A stretch of DNA of 64,000 nucleotides from contig CAIYZV010000285.1 in NCBI GenBank assembly GCA_903930765.1, positions 1 to 64,000 on the forward strand. The letters are read 5' to 3'. Numbering within the stretch: position 1 is the first letter of the stretch; the number at the start of each line of letters is the position of its first letter. The DNA comes from an uncultured Pirellula sp. (GTDB lineage Bacteria > Planctomycetota > Planctomycetia > Pirellulales > Pirellulaceae). Positions 47,600-57,731 of the stretch are shown here, one piece after another. Below the pieces are notes generated by a model. The model did no database searches, was not told the origin of the DNA, and saw only the letters and a program-made list of their open reading frames with translations. The translations under genes and the position numbers were made by a program.

Positions 47600-49395
47600 C
47601 CACAGACGCTTCCAATCTCGCGGACCGGCCGCTTGACAATTCCTTGGGTCGAAAGAATGCTCGCAACACGCTGAGCCCTATCCGAAGCGGTAAGAATCTC
47701 GTACGAAAGCCTGCTAAGCTGGGGGAATCGTTGGTCGGCGCTGGGATCATCAGCAGCGAGGATCTCGAGACCGCATTGCGAACCCATGCGCAGAACAGGA
47801 ACCAACTCGGCGAGACATTGCTGGAGATGGGGATTATCGATGAAGATTCCCTGCTTCTGTTTCTCGGTCAACAATCTGGTATTCCTGCGATTCGCTTGCG
47901 AAGCGGACTGGTGGATCCCGTTGCGGTCAAGCTGATTCCGCGTTCGAAAGCGGAGAGTATGTGTGTACTGGGAATGTTCCAAGTGCGGGACACGCTCACG
48001 GTCGCGATGGCGGAACCAGCGAATCTACGGCATATCGACGAATTGAGTCGCATAACGGGATTGACCATCAGGCCGGTCTTGTCGATGCGTGGGTCGATCG
48101 AACGGATGTTGAAGAACTGCTACGAAGACAATTTCTCAGTCGACGAAGTGACTGCGGATTTGGACGAAGATGCGGTATCTATCGAGAGCGATGCGATCGA
48201 CGTGTCCCTTGCGGATGTTGAATCGTTGACGGAAGGGAGTCCCGTCATTAATTTGGTCAATTACATCATCGTTCAAGCGATCCGCCAAAAAGCCAGCGAC
48301 ATTCACTTTGAGCCATCGCAAACATCGTCCATCGTCCGTTATCGTGTCGATGGGTACCTGCGCGAGATCCTTCGTCCACGGCGCGAATTTCACGCCGCCA
48401 TGGTGTCGCGTTTGAAGGTCCTCGCAAAACTTGATATTTCCGAGCATCGGATGCCGCAGGACGGCCGTATCCATTTGCGTGTCGACGGTCGAGAGATCGA
48501 CCTGCGTATTTCTACACTCCCTACCATCTTAGGTGAGAAGGTGGTTATGCGGGTTTTGGACAAAAAGAATGTGACGTTCTACCTCGATAAGCTCGGTATG
48601 AGAAATGAGGTATTGGGGTCCATCAAGGAACTCTTGAATCGACCTTATGGGCTATTGTTGACAACCGGGCCTACGGGTAGTGGAAAAACGACGACTCTCT
48701 ATTCAGCCGTGGAGTTGATCAAATCGGTCCAGCGAAACATTGTTACGGTCGAGGATCCGGTCGAGTATCAACTTGACCAGATCAATCAAGTTCAGGTCAG
48801 CAGTGCCAAGTCGATGCAGTTCAGTGATGCATTGCGATCGATTTTGCGCCAGGATCCAGACGTAATCATGGTCGGTGAAATCCGTGATGCGGAAACTGCT
48901 TCGATCGCTATCCAAGCTGCATTGACCGGGCACTTGGTCTTGAGCACCCTACACACCAACGATAGTTTCGGTGCCGTCACGCGATTGCGAGATATGGGGA
49001 TTGAGCCGTTCAAGATTGCGGCATCCCTCCTTGGGGTCATCGCCCAGCGGTTGGTCCGCACGATATGTCCCGCCTGCGACATCGCTTACTACCCAGAGTC
49101 GGAACAGTTGGACGCGATTCGATATCAAGGCGACCGCCGACGTCAGTTCCACCGCGGTCAAGGTTGCCGGGAATGCTTTGATACCGGGTATCGAGGTCGG
49201 ACAGGTATTTATGAAATATTCTCGCTTGATCGAACAGCGAGAGAAATCATCACAAGGAATGGGACCACCGACGAACTCCGCATCAATCACCGAAAGTTAG
49301 GCCGAAGCTTGCTCCTCGACGAAGGTGTCCACCTCGCGGAGCAAGGAAGGACCACCGTCGAAGAGGTCCTCGAAGTGGCTTACTGCGACGAGTAA
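47596..49395 (+). CDS. GspE/PilB-family secretion ATPase with MshEN-like N-terminus
   Basis: Walker A GPTGSGKTTTLYS; ILRQDPDVIMVGEIRDAETASIAIQAALTGHLVLSTLHTND; tetracysteine CPAC...CREC; KLGESL...QLGETL repeats; ATGA overlap with STAS gene. Confidence 0.95.
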   Translation: MTTDASNLADRPLDNSLGRKNARNTLSPIRSGKNLVRKPAKLGESLVGAGIISSEDLETALRTHAQNRNQLGETLLEMGIIDEDSLLLFLGQQSGIPAIRLRSGLVDPVAVKLIPRSKAESMCVLGMFQVRDTLTVAMAEPANLRHIDELSRITGLTIRPVLSMRGSIERMLKNCYEDNFSVDEVTADLDEDAVSIESDAIDVSLADVESLTEGSPVINLVNYIIVQAIRQKASDIHFEPSQTSSIVRYRVDGYLREILRPRREFHAAMVSRLKVLAKLDISEHRMPQDGRIHLRVDGREIDLRISTLPTILGEKVVMRVLDKKNVTFYLDKLGMRNEVLGSIKELLNRPYGLLLTTGPTGSGKTTTLYSAVELIKSVQRNIVTVEDPVEYQLDQINQVQVSSAKSMQFSDALRSILRQDPDVIMVGEIRDAETASIAIQAALTGHLVLSTLHTNDSFGAVTRLRDMGIEPFKIAASLLGVIAQRLVRTICPACDIAYYPESEQLDAIRYQGDRRRQFHRGQGCRECFDTGYRGRTGIYEIFSLDRTAREIITRNGTTDELRINHRKLGRSLLLDEGVHLAEQGRTTVEEVLEVAYCDE

Positions 49396-49416
49396 ATAAG
49401 GCTTCTGATTTCTATT

Positions 49417-50688
49417 ATGAAATTCCAATATCATGCGACGAACAAGCAGGGAGCGGCGGTCCAGGGGACCGTCGATGGGGGCACGGCCATGGCTGCCCGC
49501 AGTTCGCTGCGTTTTGCCGGATTGAACATTCAAAGCATCGAACCCGTTGCAAAGGGTTCATCCGATGCATCCGTTTCCGTTTCCCGGAATCCATTGATCA
49601 AACCCTTGACCTCGAAGTCAACGGGACTGCTTGGAAAGGGATTTTTGGGAGGCAAGCGGGTCAAATACAATGATCTCGTGGTTGCGCTCTCGCAATTATC
49701 GATCATGATTCAGTCGGGAGATGACTTGGCCGCGGCCATCCGCGTGGTAGCCGATCAATGCACCCATCCGACGCTCCGAAATGTTTTGCAGTCGGTGAAG
49801 CGGGATGTGGAAGAAGGGCAAAAGTTTTCGGTCGCTATGTCGAAGCATCCTCGGGTCTTTGACGTCGCCATGGTCGCTGCTGTCGACGCCGGGGAACATT
49901 CCGGAAAATTGATCGATGTTTTGGAACGGATGACGACGCTACTGCAACGGGACCAGCAGCTCAAGAGCAGTGTGCTGTCGATGCTAACCTACCCTGCCGT
50001 GCTGCTATTTATCACCTGTTCCGTTGTGTCGTCCATGTTCTTTTTCGTGTTGCCACAGTTTTCGAAGGTGTTCAAGGAGATGGAGCGACCCGTTCCTCCG
50101 TTGACTTCGTTCCTTCTTTCAGTCGGTACAACACTTCAGAACTACTGGTTTGTCATCCTTGGTTTGCTGGGAGTGATGGTAGCTGCGGCGTTGTATGCTC
50201 GACGATTGCCGCAGTGGCGTTATTCGATCGACTACATCATCCTCAATGGTTTTTTTGTTCGGGAAGCGAGTCGGCCGCTCATGGCAGGTCGCATCTTTCG
50301 CCTGATGGGAACCATGATTCAAAACGGAGTTCCGTTGTTGGACACGGTCAAGCTAAGTCAACGCGCGACGAAAAATGTTTACTACCGCGATATGTTTCGG
50401 CGGATGGAGAAGGATATTCTCGAAGGGAGAGGGATCGGTCCGACGGTTGCGGCCGTGACGTTTTTCCCAACTGGAGCTGGTCATATGCTCGAGACCGGAG
50501 AACGCTCCGCGAAACTAGCGTTCGTCCTTCAAACCATCGGTGAATACTACGAAAAAGAGGGTGAGCAGAAGCTTCGTTGGTTCGTAAAGCTACTGGAACC
50601 TGTGATGATTATGGGTTTGGGTGGGGTCGTGGGTACGGTCGTGATGTCGATTGTGCTGCCTATGCTGGATATAACGACAGCCACCTAA
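49417..50688 (+). CDS. GspF/PilC-family inner membrane platform protein
   Basis: two T2SSF repeats; LSQLSIMIQSGDDLAAAIRVV; LETGERSAKLAFVLQTIGEYYEKEGEQKL. Confidence 0.94.
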   Translation: MKFQYHATNKQGAAVQGTVDGGTAMAARSSLRFAGLNIQSIEPVAKGSSDASVSVSRNPLIKPLTSKSTGLLGKGFLGGKRVKYNDLVVALSQLSIMIQSGDDLAAAIRVVADQCTHPTLRNVLQSVKRDVEEGQKFSVAMSKHPRVFDVAMVAAVDAGEHSGKLIDVLERMTTLLQRDQQLKSSVLSMLTYPAVLLFITCSVVSSMFFFVLPQFSKVFKEMERPVPPLTSFLLSVGTTLQNYWFVILGLLGVMVAAALYARRLPQWRYSIDYIILNGFFVREASRPLMAGRIFRLMGTMIQNGVPLLDTVKLSQRATKNVYYRDMFRRMEKDILEGRGIGPTVAAVTFFPTGAGHMLETGERSAKLAFVLQTIGEYYEKEGEQKLRWFVKLLEPVMIMGLGGVVGTVVMSIVLPMLDITTAT

Positions 50689-50755
50689 GCGGCATCGATG
50701 CTTTGTCGCGCTTAGGCTCCTACTGTGACCGAATCGAGAACTACGGTTTTCTACT

Positions 50756-51871
50756 ATGCTCACAGCACCGATCCGACGCATGAAAAACCTGTTCCTGAAC
50801 TCCAGTCGGGGTTGGGTGGGGATGGATATCAACCAAAGCGCCATCCACATGGCTCAAGTGGAACGTACCGGGACGGAGTACGCGATCGGCGCGATATGGA
50901 CAGCCCTTCAGCCCGCGCCGAGGATAGATGTCTCTGAGAAGCGTGCTCCTGCGGCAGATAATCCACAACTCGCTCTTGAGAGCATGATCGAGCAAGCGAA
51001 ACGGGCCAGGTCTCTCTTCAGTAGTAATTCAGCTGGAATCGCTGTCGGCGGAGGGGTGGTCGAGTATCGGGAATTTGAGCTTGAGATTGAAAAACCATCG
51101 GAATTGGATGGAGCAGTACGTAGCGAACTAGAGAAGGAACAGGGATACGATTCTGACCAGTCGGTGGTCAAAGCCTGGGAATTGCCAACAGGACGCAAGT
51201 TGCGGAATCGCCAACAAAGCGCTGCGGTCGTAACCGCGAATTACGATTTTTCGATGTGGTTGGGAAATATGATTTCTCAGGCAGGTTATGCCCCGGAGGC
51301 GCTCGATGCTCTTCCATGCGCGCTCGCGCGAGCCTCGGAAATGTTTCTAAGGGGAGCAGACCATCCGTGCCTCATGGTACATATCAGCGATGCTTGCACA
51401 ACGTTGACTCTCGTGCACCAAGGGTTGCCGATACTAACCCGTGTCTTGAATCATCACGGTTTCGAAAAAATGCTGGTACCACTCGCCAGCGAGTTTGCTA
51501 TCACTCCTGCCGAGGTAAATCTGTTGCTGATGAAGGCAGCGACGGAAGGTAGTCGGCAGATGGAGAGCCCGAACGAGTTGATGGAGATCGTTTCGGAGTT
51601 CCAGCTTCGCTTTGTGCAGTCGCTCGCAGGCGAGGTCTATCGAACACTCGAGTACATTCGCGCCGAGCATGGCAACAGTGAACCCGGCGGCATTCTCCTG
51701 TGCGGGAATGGTTCCATCATGCCAATGCTGTCGCTTCAATTTGAGCAATTGCTCGAGATCCCGACCGAAACATGGTCACTTGCGGGTAGCGAACAAGTCG
51801 AACGCGGGATGCCTGTAAGTCTTTATGCTGTTGCGGCTGGACTATCAGCGATCGCTTGGGAGGAGAACTAG
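50756..51871 (+). CDS. PilM-like actin-fold pilus assembly protein
   Basis: WVGMDINQSAIHMAQVERTG; LEKEQGYDSDQSVVKAWEL; GGILLCGNGSIMPMLSLQFEQLL. Confidence 0.82.
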   Translation: MLTAPIRRMKNLFLNSSRGWVGMDINQSAIHMAQVERTGTEYAIGAIWTALQPAPRIDVSEKRAPAADNPQLALESMIEQAKRARSLFSSNSAGIAVGGGVVEYREFELEIEKPSELDGAVRSELEKEQGYDSDQSVVKAWELPTGRKLRNRQQSAAVVTANYDFSMWLGNMISQAGYAPEALDALPCALARASEMFLRGADHPCLMVHISDACTTLTLVHQGLPILTRVLNHHGFEKMLVPLASEFAITPAEVNLLLMKAATEGSRQMESPNELMEIVSEFQLRFVQSLAGEVYRTLEYIRAEHGNSEPGGILLCGNGSIMPMLSLQFEQLLEIPTETWSLAGSEQVERGMPVSLYAVAAGLSAIAWEEN

Positions 51872-52486
51872 ATGCACGTCAACTTACTCCCCCCGGAATT
51901 GGTAGCCCAAAGCAAATTGAAAGGTGCGATACAGAGCTGGACGGCACTGATCACGCTATGCATCATCACCTTGGCTGCTATCGGCGCACCTTTTGGTTGG
52001 AAAGCATGGAATCTGTATGGTCATCTTCAGCATTTACAAACCGAGGTTGGGCCGGTTCGATTGAAAGAGAACAAGATACAGCAGTTGCGGAATATTACCG
52101 TGGATCTGAAGAAACGGACCCAGCGCATCGAATCGATTCTGGCTCCGAACCGAATTCCTTCCTTGTTGGGCATTTTAGGAAAAACCTTCCAATCCAAAGA
52201 TGGTCCGATCGCTCTCCAAGATTTGCAGATCAACGTGCAGGCGGTTGCGAAACAACCCGAGTCACCTCAACGGATGGGGGGCGCAGTCAGCAAATCCACG
52301 GGAGCACATGCGACCCAAGTGGTAGTGCGAGGATTTACTGGTTTGCAGCCGACGGTCGCAGAAGTCATCCAGCGTCTCGAAGGTTACGGAGTTTTTCAAA
52401 ACGTCCTTTTGCGGTCCACTCGCGATTCGGTGATGGCAGAGCAATTGGTGGACGAGTTTGAATTGGAGTGCAGCTATGCTGAGTAG
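51872..52486 (+). CDS. PilN-like protein
   Basis: MHVNLLPPELVAQSKLKGAIQSW then TM helix; immediately follows the pilM-like stop. Confidence 0.8.
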   Translation: MHVNLLPPELVAQSKLKGAIQSWTALITLCIITLAAIGAPFGWKAWNLYGHLQHLQTEVGPVRLKENKIQQLRNITVDLKKRTQRIESILAPNRIPSLLGILGKTFQSKDGPIALQDLQINVQAVAKQPESPQRMGGAVSKSTGAHATQVVVRGFTGLQPTVAEVIQRLEGYGVFQNVLLRSTRDSVMAEQLVDEFELECSYAE

Positions 52487-53090
52487 TAACCGCCTTTCGT
52501 GCTCAACCTTAAAAAAGCTTCGATGGTCTGTCCATCTCGCCGGGTCTCTGATCATGGTGGGGACGATGCTCGCCGGTTGGAAAACCCAGTCGCTGGTGCA
52601 AGACTGGTATTCCAGCGTCGAAGAAGAAATTCAGGGGCACGCCCAAGCTCTACGAGACGTTGATAAAATTGATACACAGCTCCGAGAGTCCTTGCGGTCT
52701 AGAGATACCGTGGCCTCCTCATTTCGATCGATGCGAGATCGAGTTCCTGTGCGATTGATCGACTCTGACATTCTGGGTGAGTTGGAAAAGGTCGTCGATG
52801 CATGCAATTGCAAATTAAATGACTTTCGACCAGCCGGGAACGAGGTGATTAACACCCCAGACTTGAAGTGCAAAGTCCGTTCCTTCCAATTGAGTATGAA
52901 TGGCACTTACGCAAGCCTTTTCGAGTTTGCGTCGAAGCTGGATGCGTTTCCTTTTCTTCTCGAAGTGAAAAAATTGCACGTGTTGGCCCCGAGTGATGGA
53001 AAACGAGATAGTCGAATCGAGTTGGAGATCGGGATCCTCTATTCGCCGGAGTGGGCAGAGAGTGGTGCCGGTGCAGAAGATCGAGCGTGA
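52476..53090 (+). CDS. PilO-like protein
   Basis: N-terminal TM, coiled region, FRPAGNEVINTPDLKCKVRSFQLSMNGTYASLFEFASKLDAFPFLLEVKKLHVL; 11-bp overlap with upstream gene. Confidence 0.75.
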   Translation: MLSSNRLSCSTLKKLRWSVHLAGSLIMVGTMLAGWKTQSLVQDWYSSVEEEIQGHAQALRDVDKIDTQLRESLRSRDTVASSFRSMRDRVPVRLIDSDILGELEKVVDACNCKLNDFRPAGNEVINTPDLKCKVRSFQLSMNGTYASLFEFASKLDAFPFLLEVKKLHVLAPSDGKRDSRIELEIGILYSPEWAESGAGAEDRA

Positions 53091-53183
53091 TGGCCTCGAG
53101 GGTCCGTGAAACACAAGGACTACGCAGGTTTCATCGTCCTGATCCTCCCAGGCGTATGAGCACTTTATAAAGGGAAATCCCTA

Positions 53184-53636
53184 ATGATGATCATGAAATC
53201 ACCTAAGCTTAAGTACGCTCTCATTCCTGCTCTGGCTGCGATTCTCGGTTACGTTTTGATCCGCGAGGATGGCGATTACGCGGAATCGACTTCCTTGAGC
53301 AACAACCAGAAGCTGAACGTCGCAGCAAAGATTGCTCCCGTTGAGTGGCCCGACTTTTCGGTCGAGGAAATCGCATTGCTTCAGCCGTTTCAAACGCTGA
53401 AGCAACTGGATGATTTGGGAGCGGGCGGAAACGCAATCGGCAATGACTCGTTCCCGCTTGAGGCTTCGGGCAGTGATGTGGCAAGCGGCTCCGTGGAAGT
53501 TCGTGCCATTTTTCAAACCCCCAACGGTGCGGTGGCACTTCTCGGGAACCGCGTGGTCCGCGTCGGTGATGTTCTCGACGATGGACGACGAATTACCGCG
53601 ATTCATGCGCAGGGTGTCGAAGTCTCGGACGAATAA
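53184..53636 (+). CDS. PilP/GspC-like periplasmic protein
   Basis: N-terminal TM; VRAIFQTPNGAVALLGNRVVRVGDVLDDGRRITAIHAQGVEVSDE resembles the PilP/GspC homology region. Confidence 0.6.
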   Translation: MMIMKSPKLKYALIPALAAILGYVLIREDGDYAESTSLSNNQKLNVAAKIAPVEWPDFSVEEIALLQPFQTLKQLDDLGAGGNAIGNDSFPLEASGSDVASGSVEVRAIFQTPNGAVALLGNRVVRVGDVLDDGRRITAIHAQGVEVSDE

Positions 53637-53871
53637 TCGGTCCTGCATGCGATCGCCGACCGGATATGGAATTACTACCCGATATGCTAGCATCATCGGC
53701 GAATGTCTAGGTGGGCAGCCTTCTCAGTTGGTAGCTGTCGTTGATACGGGCACCGTATCCGGCTAGAATGCTATCGCTTTAGGCTTCCGGTAGATCCGAT
53801 TTTCGCTGCGTGGAGTGACGGTGATTTCAGTCGGAAGCATTTGATCGACCCAAACGGATTTGAGTTCGGAC

Positions 53872-55314
53872 ATGACCCGAAATACCTTGAGCGAAGCCAG
53901 GACCAAGATTGTCGCAACGGTGGGACCAGCGTGTGAGGACGAGGCGATCCTGGCCGAGTTGATCAATCATGGTGTCGATATCTTTCGAATCAATGCGGCG
54001 CATGGCACCCAAGAGGATTTCGCTCGGGTCTTGCAGAAGATCAAGAATGTCCGTGAGAGAAGTGGTTTTCCGGTTGGTGTTCTTCTCGATTTGGCCGGTC
54101 CCAAGATTCGTCTCGGAAAACTCTTGCAGGATCCGTTGGAGGTCGATGTCGGGCAGGAATTGTTTTTTGTTCGAGGGAATGAGCCCGGGGCCTCCAACGA
54201 GCTGACCAGCAATTACTCAAAGTTGATTGATGAGATTGCAGTGGGCGATCGTGTGATGCTCGCCGACGGAACGATTTCGATGCAAGTCGTCGATAAATCG
54301 CGGGATCGCATTCGCTGTGCGGTGACGGTGCGAGGCACGATTCGATCGCGTCAAGGAATCAATTTACCGGGCGTCTCGTTATCGGTTTCGTCGATGCGGC
54401 CGGAGGATATCGATAACGCATTGTGGGCAGCTCGAAACGAAGTTGATTTTATTAGTCTCTCATTTGTTCGCAGCGCCCAAGACGTCTCGTCGCTGAAGAA
54501 TCTATTAGCCTCCATGGATGCTAATGCCTTGGTGATCGCGAAGATCGAGAAGCGAGAGGCTTTGGATTGCCTCGAAGAGATCGTCGATGCGGCGGATGGC
54601 GTTATGGTTGCTCGTGGGGATCTCGGTGTCGAGATCGACGTTGCCGAAACTCCCGTTGCACAAAAACGAATTATCCAAGTCTGTCGAGAGAAACTGAAGC
54701 CGGTGATCGTTGCGACGCAGATGCTCGAGAGCATGCATCACAATCGCCGTCCAACGCGGGCCGAGGCGAGCGACGTCGCGAATGCGATCCTGGATGGTGC
54801 CGATGCATGCATGCTCAGCGGTGAGACGGCCATCGGTGAGTTCCCGGTCATCGCTGTCGAGACGATGAACCGAATCATGCTCAGCACCGAGCGGATGCTG
54901 AAGGATCAACCGCAGGAGCCAAAGACCCGATTTTCTTCGCGTGTCCATCCGGTGACCTCGGCCGTGACTCACAACGCAGCGAATATCGCCGAAGCCATCA
55001 ACGCAAAGATGGTGGTGGTCGCATCGCGGACAGGTGGGACCGCGTGGGTCAAGGCGAAGCAGCGGAACTATATCCCGACACTTGGCGTCAGCGACTCGGA
55101 CCAAACACTGCGGCGGATGTGCTTGTTTTGGGGAATCATGCCCCATAAAGTCCAAAACATGGACAATCCTGAGATGCTGTTTGATGAAGTGACCCGTTGG
55201 GGTAGGGATTCCGGCATCCTCGCCGCAGGGGATCGAGTCGTTTACGTGACCGGAACCGGATTGCTCAACAATACCCATAATTTGTTGGTGGTCCATGAAG
55301 TCCCGCAAGCCTGA
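53872..55314 (+). CDS. pyk: Pyruvate kinase
   Basis: RTKIVATVGPACEDEAIL; VMVARGDLGVEI; VATQMLESMHHNRRPTRAEASDVANAILDGADACMLSGETA. Confidence 0.96.
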   Translation: MTRNTLSEARTKIVATVGPACEDEAILAELINHGVDIFRINAAHGTQEDFARVLQKIKNVRERSGFPVGVLLDLAGPKIRLGKLLQDPLEVDVGQELFFVRGNEPGASNELTSNYSKLIDEIAVGDRVMLADGTISMQVVDKSRDRIRCAVTVRGTIRSRQGINLPGVSLSVSSMRPEDIDNALWAARNEVDFISLSFVRSAQDVSSLKNLLASMDANALVIAKIEKREALDCLEEIVDAADGVMVARGDLGVEIDVAETPVAQKRIIQVCREKLKPVIVATQMLESMHHNRRPTRAEASDVANAILDGADACMLSGETAIGEFPVIAVETMNRIMLSTERMLKDQPQEPKTRFSSRVHPVTSAVTHNAANIAEAINAKMVVVASRTGGTAWVKAKQRNYIPTLGVSDSDQTLRRMCLFWGIMPHKVQNMDNPEMLFDEVTRWGRDSGILAAGDRVVYVTGTGLLNNTHNLLVVHEVPQA

Positions 55315-55388
55315 CACCTTGAATTTGCCCCTTCTTAGTTGCTAATGCGCCTTTCGAGGTGATCGTTTCGGCCAAGAAATGGCGTATC

Positions 55389-57731
55389 ATGAAACGTCTG
55401 GCGTTGGTGCGTGGCGTGGTTCGTCAAAGGCTTCCAAGTCAGCAAATCCAGATACGCTCCATTCATGCGTGGGACTTACGAATTGTGAATATGCCGATGG
55501 TTACGAGGATTCTCCTCATCTGGTCGCTGGTCGTGACAGGGGGACTGTTTCTCGCGACTGGGCCCTTCGACGTCATGCGTGTCGATGTCATGCGTGTCGG
55601 TTTGGGGGCGGTGCACGGTCAGGATGCCATCGAGGGATCCGGTAAACCGGCGGATGCACTCAAGCAGGCTCGTCTTATCCGGGTGCCGGTACCCACTACG
55701 GTGGAAGTGGAAAGCCGAGTCATCAACACCCTTGAGAGTTTGACTGCTCGCCAGCAAGGAAATGATCGCCCGATGGCGATTCTCGAATTTGTAGCCGCCG
55801 ATGAGCTGCGTAACGGCGATGGGAGTATAACGGCGATTGGACAAGGCACCTCCTTCGAGCGAGCGTTGGCGATTGCACGATTTCTAAGCGGTCCGAAAGG
55901 GGCTCGGATTCGTACCGTCGCTTACATTCCCGAATCGATTCGTGGGCATGCGGTGCTGATCGCGCTCGGATGCGAAGAGATCGCTATGAGTCCTGCTGCG
56001 GAGATCGGTCAAGCGGGGATCGATGAGTCGCCGGTAGAGGCGACGGTTTTGCAGGCCTATCTCGATATTGCATCGCGGCGTGGCGTCTTTCCATCCGCTG
56101 CGGTCCGGTCCATGTTGGACCCGGGTGAAGGCTTGGTCCGCTTCCAACTCGATGATGGCAGTTTTGTTTACAAGACATCTGCCGAATTGCAGAACGCATT
56201 GCGTCCTGAGAACGTCGCCTTGGAATCCTCGCTAGTGCCAGTCAACCAAATGGCAACTTTTTCAGGGCATGAATTGCGTTCGTGGCGGTGGATTACTCAT
56301 ACGGTACCCACCCGAGAGCAATTAGCGCCCATCTTGAAATTGGAGATGGATGCCCGTGAGAAACCGACTTTTGATTTGCCTCGAAAAGCGATGCGCACTC
56401 ACCTTCGAGGAATCATCGGTCATCGACAGGTTAACCGGGTCATTCGGGCAATCGAAGACTCCATCACCAACGATCAATCGAACCTAATCCTGATCGATCT
56501 CGATTCCCCAGGCGGGAATTTCGAGGAAAGCTTGCGACTCGCCTTTTATCTGAGCAGCATCCCTCCCGATCAAGCGGAGGTGGTGGTCTATATCAGCGGG
56601 CAAGCGAGATCCGATGCCTCGTTGATCGCGATGGCAGCCGATACCATCAGCATGGGGGAACGGGCGATACTTGGGGGTTTCGGAGAAGCTAGTATCGCAC
56701 CGGCAGATGTTGAGAGTCGTAAAGAAAGCTTGATGAAGTTCGCGAGCGTCGCCGGCCGCATGAACGGCGACATCGCAGGGTGCCTATGTCCTGATGTTGC
56801 CGTTCACGAGTTTCGCAGCGCGGACGGGCGGCGTTCTCGTCAAGTCGTTGGGTGGCAGGAGGGCGATGGTGGCAAACTTCCCTTGTGGGTTCAAGGCCCC
56901 GCGGAGAATTACAGTGACGGACTGAGTGCGGAAAAGGCGATGGCGCTGGGAATCGCGTCCGATCGAAGCCCTTCTTTGGAAGCCGTCGGTCGCGGTTTCG
57001 GGCTGAATGCCCTTCCCATCGAAAAGCAGACCAATCGGGTCGAGCAAGCCGTCGAGTGGATAGCTTCGCAGCGCTGGTTAACCTTTCTTCTTTTCATGGT
57101 GGGGATTATTTGCTTGAGCACCGAGCTCAGCACGCCCGGGGTCGGCGTTCCAGGTGCGATCGCTCTCGTCTGCTTCCTCCTTTTCTTTTGGATCAATATG
57201 TTCCAAGGCACCGTCGAGTGGCTTGAGATCCTTTTGATCGGCGGTGGGGTCTTGTGTTTGGCGAGCGAGATTTTTCTACTGCCCGGTTTCGGCATCTTTG
57301 GCATTGTTGGTCTAGGAATGTTGGCATTAGGCTTGGTACTCGCTGGGCAAACGTTCGTGATACCGACCAATGCCTATCAGCGAGAGCAACTGATCCACGG
57401 TTTTGGGCAGCTAGGGTTCGGAGTACTGGTGTTGTTTGGGACTGCAATTGCCTTCCGCAAGCAGCTGGCGAACCTACCAATGGTACGATGGTTTGCGCTC
57501 CAGCCACCATCGCAGGATCGTGTTGAATCACAAGACGAACAAATGCAAGAAGAACGCCGCGCGCTTTTGGGGCGTCGGGGAACCACCATGACGCGATGCA
57601 ATCCCTACGGTAAAGCCATCGTTCTCGATCGGGTGGTGGAAGTAACTTCGGGTAGTCAATGGATTGATGAAGGGGTCGAGGTCGAAGTGGTCGATGTTCA
57701 TGAAAATCATTTTGTGATCAAGGCTCTCTGA
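55389..57731 (+). CDS. NfeD-like/ClpP-class membrane serine protease with duplicated ClpP-like domain
   Basis: LILIDLDSPGGNFEESLRLAFYLS; ISGQARSDASLIAMAADTISM; C-terminal TM block and NfeD OB-like domain; start uncertain. Confidence 0.82.
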   Translation: MKRLALVRGVVRQRLPSQQIQIRSIHAWDLRIVNMPMVTRILLIWSLVVTGGLFLATGPFDVMRVDVMRVGLGAVHGQDAIEGSGKPADALKQARLIRVPVPTTVEVESRVINTLESLTARQQGNDRPMAILEFVAADELRNGDGSITAIGQGTSFERALAIARFLSGPKGARIRTVAYIPESIRGHAVLIALGCEEIAMSPAAEIGQAGIDESPVEATVLQAYLDIASRRGVFPSAAVRSMLDPGEGLVRFQLDDGSFVYKTSAELQNALRPENVALESSLVPVNQMATFSGHELRSWRWITHTVPTREQLAPILKLEMDAREKPTFDLPRKAMRTHLRGIIGHRQVNRVIRAIEDSITNDQSNLILIDLDSPGGNFEESLRLAFYLSSIPPDQAEVVVYISGQARSDASLIAMAADTISMGERAILGGFGEASIAPADVESRKESLMKFASVAGRMNGDIAGCLCPDVAVHEFRSADGRRSRQVVGWQEGDGGKLPLWVQGPAENYSDGLSAEKAMALGIASDRSPSLEAVGRGFGLNALPIEKQTNRVEQAVEWIASQRWLTFLLFMVGIICLSTELSTPGVGVPGAIALVCFLLFFWINMFQGTVEWLEILLIGGGVLCLASEIFLLPGFGIFGIVGLGMLALGLVLAGQTFVIPTNAYQREQLIHGFGQLGFGVLVLFGTAIAFRKQLANLPMVRWFALQPPSQDRVESQDEQMQEERRALLGRRGTTMTRCNPYGKAIVLDRVVEVTSGSQWIDEGVEVEVVDVHENHFVIKAL
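55568..55597. repeat. 15-bp tandem duplication in N-terminal region
   Basis: CGACGTCATGCGTGT/CGATGTCATGCGTGT; DVMRV DVMRV. Confidence 0.8.

Noticed and set aside
54505-55317. 270-aa minus-strand ORF antisense to pyruvate kinase
   Set aside because: Low-complexity His/Arg-rich translation opposite a strongly conserved enzyme; coding shadow.
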